Below, in pieces: positions 1-8,575 of a stretch of DNA of 64,000 bases. This DNA is from Streptomyces sp. NRRL WC-3605. GTDB taxonomy: Bacteria; Actinomycetota; Actinomycetes; Streptomycetales; Streptomycetaceae. A model generated the notes under the pieces. That model ran no database searches. It was not told the DNA's origin and worked only from the letters and a program-made list of their open reading frames with translations. Made by a program: the position numbers and the translations under genes. Every line of letters begins with the position of its first letter. Position 1 is the stretch's first letter. The DNA lies in NCBI RefSeq assembly GCF_001509795.1, contig NZ_LLZN01000059.1:24815-88814 (forward strand), given 5' to 3'.

Positions 1-767
1 CGATCACCGGCGCTGTCGGCGGCCTGTGCGCACAGACCACCGGGCTGCCCCTCCTGTTCTGGATCAACGGCGCCGTCTGCGCGGCCTTCGCTGCCGTCGT
101 CCTGCTGGTCGTCGCCCCCGACCGGTCAGCGCCCCGGACGCGCGGCACGGCATCCGGTCTGCGGGCCGTGCGCGACAGCCGCCTGTGGCTGCTGTGGCTG
201 GCGTCCATCCTCGCGCTGACCCCGGTGGCCGGGCTGTTCAGCATCCTGCCGCTGCTGATGGACCACGCCGGGATGTCGGCGGCCGCCTACGGCTGGACCC
301 AGGTCGCCAGTGCGGCCGCGGTGCTGCTGCTGTCCATCCCGCTCAACGGCTGGCTGGCCCGGCGCACTCGGCACTCGTCCATGGTGGGACTGCTGGCCCT
401 GAGCGCGCTGACGCTCGGCGCCGGCATGGGCTCGGCGGGCCTGGCCACCTCTCTGCCGCAGTACATGGCCGCCGCGGCGGCCGCCGTTCCGGGCGAGATC
501 ACGGTGTTCGTGGCCGCCACGGCGATCCTCGACCGGATCGCCCCGCCGCACGCACGGGGCCTGTACGCCGGGGTGTGGGGCTCCACCCTCGCCATCGCCG
601 TCATCGCCGCTCCCGCACTGGCGGGCTGGTCCCTGGCCCAGGGCGGCCCCGACCTGGTGGCCCTCATGACCCTTCTGTGCGGCGTCTGCGGCGCCCTCGT
701 GTGCCTGCCGCTGGCCGCCCTCCTGCACAGCGGCGCACCGCAGCCGATGCCGCTGCCCGCCTCCTGA
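1..767 (+). CDS. MFS-type exporter, C-terminal part (5' end outside window)
   Basis: The frame is open from base 3, so the start lies before the window. About 254 residues are visible and hold several long hydrophobic helices joined by short basic turns such as LARRTRHSS, which fits the C-terminal half of a 12-helix major facilitator. Such carriers are proton-driven inner-membrane exporters. It lies 53 bp upstream of an ATP-grasp ligase and a P450 in the same direction, so export of, or self-protection against, the product of those enzymes is a reasonable inference. The substrate cannot be read from the sequence. Confidence 0.8.
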   Translation, partial: ITGAVGGLCAQTTGLPLLFWINGAVCAAFAAVVLLVVAPDRSAPRTRGTASGLRAVRDSRLWLLWLASILALTPVAGLFSILPLLMDHAGMSAAAYGWTQVASAAAVLLLSIPLNGWLARRTRHSSMVGLLALSALTLGAGMGSAGLATSLPQYMAAAAAAVPGEITVFVAATAILDRIAPPHARGLYAGVWGSTLAIAVIAAPALAGWSLAQGGPDLVALMTLLCGVCGALVCLPLAALLHSGAPQPMPLPAS

Positions 768-820
768 ACTTCCCTGCTGCGGCCCGCCGCCGGGCCGCCT
801 CCACCACGAAGGACACGACC

Positions 821-2080
821 GTGACCACCATCAGCCCACTCCTGGTCCTGGGCACAGGCTCCCTGCACTACCGAGAGCACTCGCTGCGCGGCCTCGCCGC
901 GACCCGGCCTCTGGTCCTCGCCGACGACTCGCTGCCCGGCTGGGCCTCGCCGTACGTCCAGGACGTCCTGCGCGTCGACCTCAGCGACGCGGCCGCCGTG
1001 GCGGCCGCCGTCAAGCAGTTCGCGGAGCACAGGCCGCTTGGCGGGGTGTGCACCTACCTGGAGCACCACGTCGAACTCGCCGCTCAGCTCGCCGACCAGC
1101 TGGGCCTGCCAGGCCACAGCCCGGCCTCGGTCGCGGCCTGCCGGGACAAGGCCCTCACCCGTCGGCGCTTCCACGAGCACGGCGTCCCCTCCCCCCGCAG
1201 CGTCGCCGTCGCCGTCGAGGAGGAAGCCGTCCATCACGCCCGGCTGCTGGGCTACCCCGTGGTCGTCAAGCCGCGCGGGATGGGCGGCAGCGCCGGGGTC
1301 CGCCGCGCCGATACCGACGCCGAGGTCCGCGACGCCTACCAGCGGGCGACCTGGGAGAGCGTGCTGGGACTGGACGCCTACGCCGTCGACGGGGTCCTCG
1401 TGGAGGAGTACCTGGACGGCCCGGAGATCAGCGCGGAGACAGTCGTGGTCGACGGATACGTCCACATCGTCGCCATCACCTGCAAGAGCCTGGGCGCGGA
1501 GCCGCAGTTCCTGGAGACGGGCCACAGCGTCGACGCCCGCGATCCGCTGCTCGATGACCCGGCCGTCTCCGACGCCGTCACCCGCGCCGTGCGGGCCTTG
1601 GGCCTCACCCACGGTGTGCTGCACGTCGAGCTGCGGCTGACGGCGCACGGCCCGTTCCTCATCGAGGTCAACAGTCGGCCCGGCGGCGACCTGATCCCCC
1701 GCCTGGTGGAGCTGGCCACCGGCGTCGACCTGATGGCCGTGGCCGCCGACCTCGCCACCGGAACCGACCCGGACCTGGCCCTCACCCACGAGCGGGCGGC
1801 CGCCGTCGCCTTCCTCTACCCCACGGTCAGCGGCCGCGTCTCCCAGCAGACGGCGCCTGCAGACCTGCGCGAGGAGCCGTGGCTGGAGCGGCTGGTGTGG
1901 ACCCGCTACCTCGGCCAGATCGTCAGCGGCCCGCCCCGGGCGACGATCGCCGACCGGCTCGCGCACTGGGTGGTCGTCGGCGAGAGCGCCCAGGACTGCC
2001 AGCAGCGGCTCGCCTCGGTCCGCGAACGGATCTCCAGCCAGGTCGGCGGCCCCGGGCACACCACCGCCTGCATCAGCTGA
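821..2080 (+). CDS. ATP-grasp domain ligase (carboxylate-amine ligase type)
   Basis: A 419-residue protein. The GTG start at 821 is preceded by GAAGGA (808-813) at good spacing; the open frame runs further upstream but overlaps the MFS gene without coding character. It has an ATP-grasp fold: a lysine-bearing strand (VVVKPRGMGGSAGV), an acceptor strand (VLVEEYLDGPEISAE) and the metal-binding motif LIEVNSRPGGD near residue 280. ATP-grasp ligases activate a carboxylate as acyl phosphate and join it to an amine or thiol. The free-standing form resembles amino-acid or dipeptide ligases of specialised metabolism. With the P450 64 bp downstream and the MFS carrier upstream it probably forms a small biosynthetic operon. 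Substrate unknown. Confidence 0.88.
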   Translation: MTTISPLLVLGTGSLHYREHSLRGLAATRPLVLADDSLPGWASPYVQDVLRVDLSDAAAVAAAVKQFAEHRPLGGVCTYLEHHVELAAQLADQLGLPGHSPASVAACRDKALTRRRFHEHGVPSPRSVAVAVEEEAVHHARLLGYPVVVKPRGMGGSAGVRRADTDAEVRDAYQRATWESVLGLDAYAVDGVLVEEYLDGPEISAETVVVDGYVHIVAITCKSLGAEPQFLETGHSVDARDPLLDDPAVSDAVTRAVRALGLTHGVLHVELRLTAHGPFLIEVNSRPGGDLIPRLVELATGVDLMAVAADLATGTDPDLALTHERAAAVAFLYPTVSGRVSQQTAPADLREEPWLERLVWTRYLGQIVSGPPRATIADRLAHWVVVGESAQDCQQRLASVRERISSQVGGPGHTTACIS

Positions 2081-2143
2081 CCCACCCCTCGCTCACGCTG
2101 CCCCGCCCGGTCAGCGCCGCTGCACCACTTCGGAAGGACTGAC

Positions 2144-3382
2144 ATGACGCTCGACGCCACCGCGGCCGCCGCCGGCTGCCCCTACCACCTGGACGCCACC
2201 GGAGCCGGGACACACCAGGAGGCCGCCGCGTTGCGCGCGCTCGGCCCGGCCGCCCGCACCACCCTGCCCGGCGGGGTCGACGCCTGGACCGTCACCGACC
2301 CCCGCCTCATCCGCTGGCTGCTGGCCCACCCGGACGTTTCCAAGGACGCCTCGCAGCACTGGCCCGACTACATCCGCGGAGACATCCCCCAGGACTGGGT
2401 CCTGCGGATGTTCGTGGACGTCCGCAACGCCTTCACCGCCTACGGCAAGGAGCACCGCCGACTGCGCCGCCCGCTGGCCGCCGCGTTCACCCCGCGCCGC
2501 GTGCGCGCCCTCATCCCCCAGATCGAGGCCATCACCGACAGCCTGCTCGACAACCTCGCGGCCGCCGGCTCCGAGGACGTCGTGGACCTGCGCGAGCACC
2601 TGACCTGGCGGCTGCCCCTCATGGTCGTCAACGCCATCTTCGGCACCCCCGACCACCTCACCGACGCCTTCCGGGACGCCGCCGGGGCCATCTTCGTCAC
2701 CGACGACTCCGCAGCCGACCCGTCCCGGATCTACGGCCTCATCCACGAACTAATCGCCTACAAGACCGCCCACCCCGGCGAGGACCTCTCCACGGTGCTG
2801 ATCGCCGCCCGCGACGCCGGGGAGATCAGCGACCAGGAGCTGGCCGACAGCTTCGTGCTCATCATCAGCGCGGGCCACGAGACCACGGTCAACGCGCTGG
2901 GCCACGGCATCGTCAACCTGACCACCCACCGCGACCAGCTCGCCCTGGCCACTTCCGGGGCCGTCCCCTGGGACCAGGTGGTGGAGGAGATCCTGCGCCA
3001 CGAGCCCCCCGTGGCAACGCTGATCATGCGCTTCCCCACCCGCGACCTCCACGACGCCGTCAGCGGCATCACCTTCAAGCAGGGCGAGCCGATCGCCATC
3101 AACTTCGCCGCCGCCGGCCGCGACCCCCACACCCACGGCGACAGCGCCGAGGCCTTCGACATCACCCGCGCCCGCAAGGACCACCTGTCCTTCGGTCACG
3201 GAGCACACCTGTGCGTCGGAGCGGAGCTTGCCCGCATCGAGACCCGCATCGCCTTGAAGGCCCTCTTCACGCGCTTCCCCCACCTGCGCCTCGCAGTCGA
3301 CCCCGCCGACCTCCAGCCCTTTCCCAGCAACGTCTCGAACGGCTACCTGAGCATCCCGGCCCACCTGGGCCCCACCGTCTAA
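2144..3382 (+). CDS. Cytochrome P450
   Basis: A 412-residue soluble bacterial P450, usual length for the family. Landmarks: I-helix AGHETT at 243-248, K-helix ExxR (EILR, 282-285), and the haem loop FGHGAHLCVG at 350-359 with axial Cys357. It would use ferredoxin-delivered electrons to hydroxylate or cross-link a substrate; no ferredoxin is encoded beside it. The ATG at 2144 has GGAAGGA just upstream. It follows the ATP-grasp ligase by 64 bp and is closed by a strong hairpin at 3447-3488, so MFS, ligase and P450 look like one transcription unit. Confidence 0.95.
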   Translation: MTLDATAAAAGCPYHLDATGAGTHQEAAALRALGPAARTTLPGGVDAWTVTDPRLIRWLLAHPDVSKDASQHWPDYIRGDIPQDWVLRMFVDVRNAFTAYGKEHRRLRRPLAAAFTPRRVRALIPQIEAITDSLLDNLAAAGSEDVVDLREHLTWRLPLMVVNAIFGTPDHLTDAFRDAAGAIFVTDDSAADPSRIYGLIHELIAYKTAHPGEDLSTVLIAARDAGEISDQELADSFVLIISAGHETTVNALGHGIVNLTTHRDQLALATSGAVPWDQVVEEILRHEPPVATLIMRFPTRDLHDAVSGITFKQGEPIAINFAAAGRDPHTHGDSAEAFDITRARKDHLSFGHGAHLCVGAELARIETRIALKALFTRFPHLRLAVDPADLQPFPSNVSNGYLSIPAHLGPTV

Positions 3383-3446
3383 CCGCCGGGACCGGCGCAG
3401 CCCTGGTCAGGCTCGACCGCATTGCCACCTCTGCGGGCCCGGTCCG

Positions 3447-3488
3447 CCTGGGGTGCCGCTGCCCCTCCCCTGGCAGCGGCACCCCAGG
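3447..3488 (+). terminator. Hairpin terminator after the P450
   Basis: A perfect 17-bp inverted repeat (arms 3447-3463 and 3472-3488, 8-nt loop) 64 bp after the P450 stop. There is no long T-run, as is usual in streptomycetes. It separates the biosynthetic operon from the regulator unit downstream. Confidence 0.8.
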
Positions 3489-3567
3489 TCCTCGAACACC
3501 TGCCGCTCGGCCACCGGCCTCCCGTCCTTCCGCCCATGGCACTCGAACCCCCAAGGAGAGCGCACAC

Positions 3568-3606
3568 ATGATCAACTCCGAGTGGAAGCACACGGACGCC
3601 CGATGA
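3568..3606 (+). CDS. 12-residue micro-ORF coupled to the IclR-type gene
   Basis: ATG at 3568 encodes MINSEWKHTDAR and stops at 3606. It has one of the best ribosome sites of the neighbourhood (AAGGAGAG, 3553-3560), and its TGA overlaps the ATG of the regulator (ATGA, 3603-3606), which itself lacks a good RBS. The likely role is a leader that delivers ribosomes to the regulator gene. A peptide-product role cannot be excluded because a P450 and an ATP-grasp ligase lie just upstream, but nothing shows that the peptide is modified. Confidence 0.5.
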   Translation: MINSEWKHTDAR

Positions 3607-4535
3607 GCGGCGCACAGGCAACAGCTCACCTCGCGCTGCAGGAGCATGCGCGGCCGGGCCCCGGCGCAGCCAGTGAGGGCACCCGCGACGGACAGGCTCG
3701 AACGGGCGGCACCCTGCACGCCAAGCGGGTCCTGCTCGTGGAGCAGGCCTTCATCGACTTGCCGGGAGGGCCCGCCTATGGCCCCAGTGAGATCGCCGAG
3801 GCCACGGGGCTCAACGTCACCGTGGTCTACCGGATCCTCCAGTCCGGTCTGGACACCGCGACGTTCGTGCGCGTACCGCCCGGCCGCTACCGGCTCGGCC
3901 CCGGCGCCGCGAAACTCGGAATGCAGGCCATGGCCAGCACGCCCGGCCCCGAGACCTCGCGCCCGCTCCTGCAGCGGCTCAGCCGCATCGTGGACGGCTT
4001 CGCGATGCTGACAGTCCTCTCCCCCTACGGCGGTCCCCGCCAGGTCTGCATCGACACAGCACCAGGGCGCTGGGGCTTCGACGCACTGGGTCTGACCGCC
4101 ACCCAGCTGATGGAGATCAGCACCTCCCTGCGAGTCGGCGCCGCCGGCCGCGTCATCGCGGCGCACCTGCCGCCCCCGCTGGCCAAGCGCATCATCCGGC
4201 AGCCACCACCCGCCGGAGCGGGCCCGGGCGCCCTGCACGATCCGCACACCTTCGCCGCCAGCCTGCCTCGGACCCGCAGAGCCGGATACGCAGTGGGACG
4301 CCAGGAAATCCCGGGCTGGGACGCGGTGGCCGCACCCGTCCTATGGGGCGACGCCGTCTACGGCGCCGTCTCCGTCCTCAAGCCCTCCGCCATGATGGCC
4401 AAGGACCTCGCCCTGCCCGTCGCCGCGACCAGAGCCACAGCCGAACGGCTCACCCAACTGCTGTCGGACAGTGGTGCCGCGACAGCACTGGCACCGCCTC
4501 CGGTCCGCATCGGCCAGCAGCACCGTCATCGATAG
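3603..4535 (+). CDS. IclR-type transcriptional regulator
   Basis: About 310 residues from the ATG at 3603, chosen because it overlaps the micro-ORF stop; upstream in-frame codons run through the terminator. Residues about 50-110 form a winged helix (YGPSEIAEATGLNVTVVYRIL, then a PGRYRLGPGAAKLG wing) typical of IclR. The C-terminal part has the effector-domain pattern of the family (AAGRVIAAHLPPPLAKRII; GYAVGRQEIPGWDAVAAPV). It probably controls the neighbouring ligase/P450/exporter genes in response to a small ligand. No operator was identified with confidence. Confidence 0.8.
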   Translation: MSGAQATAHLALQEHARPGPGAASEGTRDGQARTGGTLHAKRVLLVEQAFIDLPGGPAYGPSEIAEATGLNVTVVYRILQSGLDTATFVRVPPGRYRLGPGAAKLGMQAMASTPGPETSRPLLQRLSRIVDGFAMLTVLSPYGGPRQVCIDTAPGRWGFDALGLTATQLMEISTSLRVGAAGRVIAAHLPPPLAKRIIRQPPPAGAGPGALHDPHTFAASLPRTRRAGYAVGRQEIPGWDAVAAPVLWGDAVYGAVSVLKPSAMMAKDLALPVAATRATAERLTQLLSDSGAATALAPPPVRIGQQHRHR

Positions 4536-4621
4536 ATCGTGCGCTGACCAGGGCCCTTGAGCTTCCAGTCTGGTGCCGCCCGGCGGGTGGAGCGAGCCCT
4601 CACCCGCCTAGAATCGAACAC

Positions 4622-4972
4622 GTGAACGACAATCCGTCCCGTCTCGACTTGCTTCGCTTCGCGCGCCGCGTCGTGGTCCAGCAGGCGACCGCGGCGCTGA
4701 ACCAGATCGACGGGTGGATTGCCGATGAGGAGCGGCGAGAGGCCGAACGCCGCCAAGGGGAGGAGCGGCGGCCGCCTCCCCCGGCCTGGCTGGTCCAGTA
4801 CGGCCTGAACCGTACGAACCTCGACGCCGTCCACACGGGAGACTGCTGGGCAGCGGCCAAGAGCGGCCGGTGCCGGCCGGTGAGCCGGGAGCAAGCCCTC
4901 GATGCTCTGCGACAGCATGTGACGCCGTGCGTCCACTGCCGTCCGGATACAGAACTCGGCCTGCTCGACTGA
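4622..4972 (+). CDS. DUF6233 family protein
   Basis: 116 residues from GTG at 4622. A charged N-terminal helix is followed by the segment PPPAWLVQYGLN, a Cys-containing middle (GDCWAAAKSGRC) and the ending CVHCRPDTELGLLD that I associate with streptomycete DUF6233. The paired Cys and HCRPD suggest metal binding but the function is unknown. A -10-like TAGAAT at 4609-4614 ends 7 bp before the start and there is no RBS, so the mRNA is probably leaderless. Confidence 0.7.
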   Translation: MNDNPSRLDLLRFARRVVVQQATAALNQIDGWIADEERREAERRQGEERRPPPPAWLVQYGLNRTNLDAVHTGDCWAAAKSGRCRPVSREQALDALRQHVTPCVHCRPDTELGLLD

Positions 4973-5006
4973 TGGCGGCCCAGCACCCGCGTGGAAGGCA
5001 TGAGCC

Positions 5007-5984
5007 ATGTGGATGCTGCCAGAGCCGATGCTCGCGGCCCCTGTAGCGGACTCGGCTCTACCCGAGGGGTGGGCGGGCGAGGTCAAGTGGGACGGCTGGC
5101 GAGCGCTTCTGTCGTGGGACGCCGGGCGCCTGGTGCTGCGCTCCCGCAGGGGCACGGACCTCACCCCCAGCTTCCCTGATCTGTGCTCCGGCGCGGTCCA
5201 GCTCCCTGACGCGACGGCTCTGGATGGGGAGGTGGTCGTATGGGAGTCCGGTCGGCTGGCCTTCGAACGGCTCCAGGGCCGCCTCCAACGACGAGGCGCC
5301 GGCGCGGCTCGGCTGGGTGAGCAGTGGCCCGCCCATTACGTCGCCTTCGACGTGCTGCGGCTGGAGGGCGCCGACACCACCGCATGGCCGTACCGGCGCC
5401 GCAGGGCCGCTTTGGAGGACCTCTTCGCCGAGCATCGGCTCACCGCGCCGTGGGCGCTGTGCCCGTCGACCACGGACCCGGCCACCGTCCAGGAGTGGCT
5501 GACGGGCTGGACCGCCGTGGGTGTCGAGGGCGTGATCTTCAAAAGACTGGAGGACTCCTACCAACCGTCCGTGAGGGCCTGGAGGAAGTACAAGGTCCGG
5601 CATACCGAGGACGCCATCGTGGGTGCGTTCACCGGCTCACCGGCTGCTCCGCGCACGCTTCTGCTGGGGCGGTACGACACTGACGGGCGCCTTGGCTACG
5701 TCGGGCGGAGTACGACGCTCCCGCAGACCGCAGGCCAGGCGGTGTCCAAGTTCCTCAGCCCTACCGAAGACCATCCGTGGACGGGCTGGACGTTCAGCGC
5801 AGGGTGGGGGTCGCGCGAGAGCCTGCATGTCACCCTCGTAGCGCCTGAGCTGGTGGTGGAGGTCGGCGTCGACGTTGCACGCGACGGAGCCGGACGTTGG
5901 CGCCACCCGGCGCGCTGGCACCGGATGCGCCCGGACCTGTCGCCCTCTGACCCCCCGCGTTTCACCCCGGGAACGGCGGGCTGA
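5007..5984 (+). CDS. ATP-dependent DNA ligase (stand-alone LigD-type ligase domain)
   Basis: 325 residues. Nucleotidyltransferase motifs are present: motif I EVKWDGWR with the adenylated Lys27, motif III DGEVVVW near 73-79, motif IV EGVIFKR, and motif V around WRKYKVR, followed by an OB-fold domain ending near WRHPARWHRMRPDL. It seals nicks after end joining. There is no polymerase or nuclease domain, so it corresponds to the LigC-like form. RBS GGAAGG at 4992-4997. It converges on the Ku gene, whose stop is 60 bp away, giving a two-component bacterial NHEJ set. Confidence 0.92.
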   Translation: MWMLPEPMLAAPVADSALPEGWAGEVKWDGWRALLSWDAGRLVLRSRRGTDLTPSFPDLCSGAVQLPDATALDGEVVVWESGRLAFERLQGRLQRRGAGAARLGEQWPAHYVAFDVLRLEGADTTAWPYRRRRAALEDLFAEHRLTAPWALCPSTTDPATVQEWLTGWTAVGVEGVIFKRLEDSYQPSVRAWRKYKVRHTEDAIVGAFTGSPAAPRTLLLGRYDTDGRLGYVGRSTTLPQTAGQAVSKFLSPTEDHPWTGWTFSAGWGSRESLHVTLVAPELVVEVGVDVARDGAGRWRHPARWHRMRPDLSPSDPPRFTPGTAG

Positions 5985-6044
5985 CGGCACCGCGCATGCT
6001 CGGCGACCCGCCCGCCGGCCGGACAACGACCTTGGGCTCCTGGG

Positions 6045-6935
6045 CTAAGCCGAGCGCGGCTTACGGGCGGGAGCCTTCTTCGCGGTCTTCCTGCCCGGCT
6101 GCTTCTTCGCCGCCTTCTTTGTCTTCGGCAGCTCGTGCACCTCGGCATCCTCCCCGCGAGCGGTGCGGGCCTTGGCCACAGAGTCCTGGAGAGCGGCCAT
6201 CAGGTCGACGAGCTGGCCCGGCTGCTCCTGCTCCGGTGCCTGCGGCAGAGGTTCATGCTCCCGCTTGGCCTCGATGATCTTTGCTATGGCGTCTGTGTAT
6301 GCGTCCTCGAACTCGGGCCCCTCAAGGTCGTCGCGGGACATCGACTCCATCAGCGCGAGCGCACCGTCGATCTCCTCTTCGGACACCTCCGTCGGCGGTG
6401 GCAGCAGCTCGGCGGGGTCGCGGATCTCGTCCGGCCAGCGCATGGCGTGCAGCACGAGAGCATCCTCGCGAACCCTGATCAAGCCCAGGCGCTCGCGTCC
6501 CGACCAGGCATAGCGGGCGACCGCCACCTTCGAGGAGCGGCCAAGAGCCTGGACGAGGAGCTTGTACGGCTTGGCGGCGACCTGGCCGGACGGGGCGAGG
6601 TAATAGCCCTCGCCGATACGGATTGGATCGATCGACTCCAGCGGCACGAAGCCCGCGATCTCGATGGCCTTGGCCGTCGGCAGCGGCAGGTTCGCCAGGT
6701 CCGCGTCGGTGATGGTGACGACCTGGTCGCGGGCGTACTCGTAGCCCTTGCCGATCTCCGACTGGGAGACCTCGCGGTCCTCCAGCTCGCACACCTTGCG
6801 CACCCGCACCCGGCCCATGTCTTCCAGGTGGTACTGGTGGAAGCGGATGGAATGGTCCTCGGTGGCCGACTGGACGTTGCAGGGCACGGTGACCAGGCCA
6901 AACGTGATCGCGCCGCTCCAGATGGTTCGGGGCAT
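6045..6935 (-). CDS. ku: Ku protein, NHEJ DNA-end binding
   Basis: 296 residues starting MPRTIWSGAITFGLVTVP, the hallmark N-terminus of bacterial Ku, followed by the Ku core (IRFHQYHLED, ELEDREVSQSEIGKGYEY) and a Lys-rich C-terminal tail (KKAAKKQPGRKTAKKAPARK). Ku homodimers ring broken DNA ends and recruit the ligase encoded convergently next door. The basic tail is typical of streptomycete Ku and may allow DNA threading. RBS GGAGGTA sits just before the ATG at 6935. On a mobile element such a pair may repair or circularise incoming DNA. Confidence 0.95.
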   Translation of the reverse strand: MPRTIWSGAITFGLVTVPCNVQSATEDHSIRFHQYHLEDMGRVRVRKVCELEDREVSQSEIGKGYEYARDQVVTITDADLANLPLPTAKAIEIAGFVPLESIDPIRIGEGYYLAPSGQVAAKPYKLLVQALGRSSKVAVARYAWSGRERLGLIRVREDALVLHAMRWPDEIRDPAELLPPPTEVSEEEIDGALALMESMSRDDLEGPEFEDAYTDAIAKIIEAKREHEPLPQAPEQEQPGQLVDLMAALQDSVAKARTARGEDAEVHELPKTKKAAKKQPGRKTAKKAPARKPRSA

Positions 6936-7018
6936 GAGGTACCTCCGCGACAGCCCCGAGCCCAGCCAGCCTACGAGCGGCCCTGGCTCACCGCGAGGCA
7001 ACCCGTGAGGTCTCCCGG

Positions 7019-8101
7019 CTACCGGCTGTGTCGCCGATGCGGCTGCCCTGGAGCTTGGGGACCGCCCGTCGGGCCTGTGGGCCTGTGCTGCTGGGGGGAG
7101 CGCACGGCCGGCGGGACGGTGTGCGTGGTGGAGCGGCCGCGTGCTGCGGCGGTGCTGACGGGCAGCTTCGAGGCGTCGGCGGCCCACAGCGGTCCGAGGG
7201 CTCGGTGTACGGCGGTGTCCGCCGCCGGGTGGAGGAGAGGGCGGGCCAGGTCGGCGATGGCGCCCAGCTCCTGCAGCGGCTCGACGCGGCCGGGCCCGGG
7301 AAGCTGCTCGATCCGCCGGCGGGTGCGGGCCACGGTCGCGGCGAAGGCCAAGGATTCCTGTTCCGTCCAGGCGCGGTCGCGTTCGCCGGTGACGGCCTGC
7401 GGGGTGCCAGGGGTGCGCTTCCACTGTCCGGTGCTGTCGAGCTGGTTGCTGTAGACGACATGGGCGTCTCTGCGGACGACGAAGACGGCCGTGGCGAGGC
7501 GGTCGGCGTCGATGCCGACAGCGGCTCGTACGACGCCGCGGTAGCAGGCGTCGTGAATGCCACGGTCGATCATCCGCCCCTGCCCGAAGGCCTGGACCTG
7601 CTGGAGGTAGCGGTCCAGCGCTCCCAGGCGGCTCATCGACTCGTGCACCGCGACGACGGGAACCTCGACGCGGTACCCCGCGGCCCTGAGCCGTGCGGCG
7701 GGCTCCTCGAAGTCGCGCGGGTCGCGCATCGCCGACTCCAGCACGATGTCGAAGCGCTGCTCGATCGCGTACGCCTCGGCGGCCTCCATCCACCGGTGTC
7801 CGTCGATGCTGGTGTAGGCGCCGGCGGTGGTGTCGTCCGCGCGCATCAGCTCGTCGTACTTCGGGTGGTAGGGCTTGTAGGTGTCCAGGTTGATGTTCAC
7901 CGGCTCGCCCCGCCCGGCGAGGGCCTGCGTAGCCAGTGTGGTGATGGAGGTCTTCCCCGCGCCGGTCTGGCCGGACACGATGACGGCGATCGGCTGGTCC
8001 TGCCGTGTGCCGGTGAGCTCGGCGGGCACGATCTCCTCGCGGAAGATCTGCTCGTTCTCGCCCTCCGGCAGGACGTAGCGGGTGCGGTCGACGTCGGTCA
8101 C
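7019..8101 (-). CDS. Zeta-type toxin (UDP-sugar kinase family)
   Basis: 360 residues from GTG at 8101. P-loop GQTGAGKT at residues 44-51, then NINLDTYKPYHPKYDEL and IVLESAMRDP, the layout of zeta/PezT kinases that phosphorylate UDP-GlcNAc-type sugars or related substrates. The C-terminal 60 residues are Pro/Arg-rich and look disordered. The GTG overlaps the stop of the preceding small gene (GTGA), as expected for an antitoxin-toxin operon. Role inferred: post-segregational maintenance of the element. The actual substrate is unknown. Confidence 0.85.
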   Translation of the reverse strand: MTDVDRTRYVLPEGENEQIFREEIVPAELTGTRQDQPIAVIVSGQTGAGKTSITTLATQALAGRGEPVNINLDTYKPYHPKYDELMRADDTTAGAYTSIDGHRWMEAAEAYAIEQRFDIVLESAMRDPRDFEEPAARLRAAGYRVEVPVVAVHESMSRLGALDRYLQQVQAFGQGRMIDRGIHDACYRGVVRAAVGIDADRLATAVFVVRRDAHVVYSNQLDSTGQWKRTPGTPQAVTGERDRAWTEQESLAFAATVARTRRRIEQLPGPGRVEPLQELGAIADLARPLLHPAADTAVHRALGPLWAADASKLPVSTAAARGRSTTHTVPPAVRSPQQHRPTGPTGGPQAPGQPHRRHSR

Positions 8102-8391
8102 CGCACGGCCCGCAGCTGCTGCAGGAGGCGGGCGCTCTCGGCGGTGACGGCGTCCACGGCCGGGCGGTCGGCGGGCGTGAGGCTCTTGCGGCGGGCGGAC
8201 CACTGCGCCCGCTCGGCAACGAGCGTCTGGGCCCGTTCGGCGTCGTCGGCCGCCCTCGCCTCGGCGATCAGCCGCGAGTAGGCACCGACCACGTGGTTGA
8301 TGCCCTCCAGCGCCACCTCGAAGGCCGTTCCGTCTTCCGTCGACCAGGTCGCCGCGCCCATGCCCTGCAGAGCCGGTCCGGGGTCCGTCAT
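8098..8391 (-). CDS. Putative antitoxin of the zeta-type toxin
   Basis: 97 residues, mostly helical and acidic/alanine-rich (AFEVALEGINHVVGAYSRLIAEARAADD is the first long helix). Immediately upstream of, and overlapping by 4 bp, the zeta-type kinase. Size and position match an epsilon-like neutralising partner, although I cannot see sequence identity to classical epsilon. Confidence rests on gene order and overlap. Confidence 0.65.
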   Translation of the reverse strand: MTDPGPALQGMGAATWSTEDGTAFEVALEGINHVVGAYSRLIAEARAADDAERAQTLVAERAQWSARRKSLTPADRPAVDAVTAESARLLQQLRAVR

Positions 8392-8422
8392 GATGTGCCC
8401 TCCCGTTGGATGCGTCGCCGTG

Positions 8423-8575
8423 TCACGCCCGTGCCAGCACTGGGCTGACCACGGCGTATCGCGACGCGGTCATTGTCGCGTCGTCTGGCGCCCCGGGAGT
8501 GGGGATCTGCGGGAAGTCGCGCCGTGCCCGGCGGATATTGCACCCAGCGCAATCAGCTCTCGGCGCGTGGCTCAC
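8423..8575 (-). CDS. Small CxxC protein, coupled
   Basis: A 50-codon ORF whose GTG (8575) overlaps the stop of the upstream gene as GTGA. It contains CAGC early and a basic stretch (RRARRDF). The overlap and shared direction suggest translational coupling, but there is no family match and the coding signal is modest. It may be spurious. Confidence 0.35.
   Translation of the reverse strand: MSHAPRADCAGCNIRRARRDFPQIPTPGAPDDATMTASRYAVVSPVLARA

Noticed and set aside
287..2059. Long open frame on the minus strand opposite the MFS and ATP-grasp genes
   Set aside because: High-GC shadow frame; composition rich in Gly/Arg/Val repeats, no domain, and lies opposite two genes with clear motifs.
3568..3606. 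Firm annotation of the 12-mer as a RiPP precursor
   Set aside because: A terminator separates it from the P450, and its overlap with the regulator explains it more simply; kept only as a possibility.
6046..6063. Hairpin TAAGCCG/CGGCTTA as a terminator between ligase and Ku
   Set aside because: It overlaps the last codons of Ku and is only 7 bp; could contribute to termination but is not separable from coding constraint.
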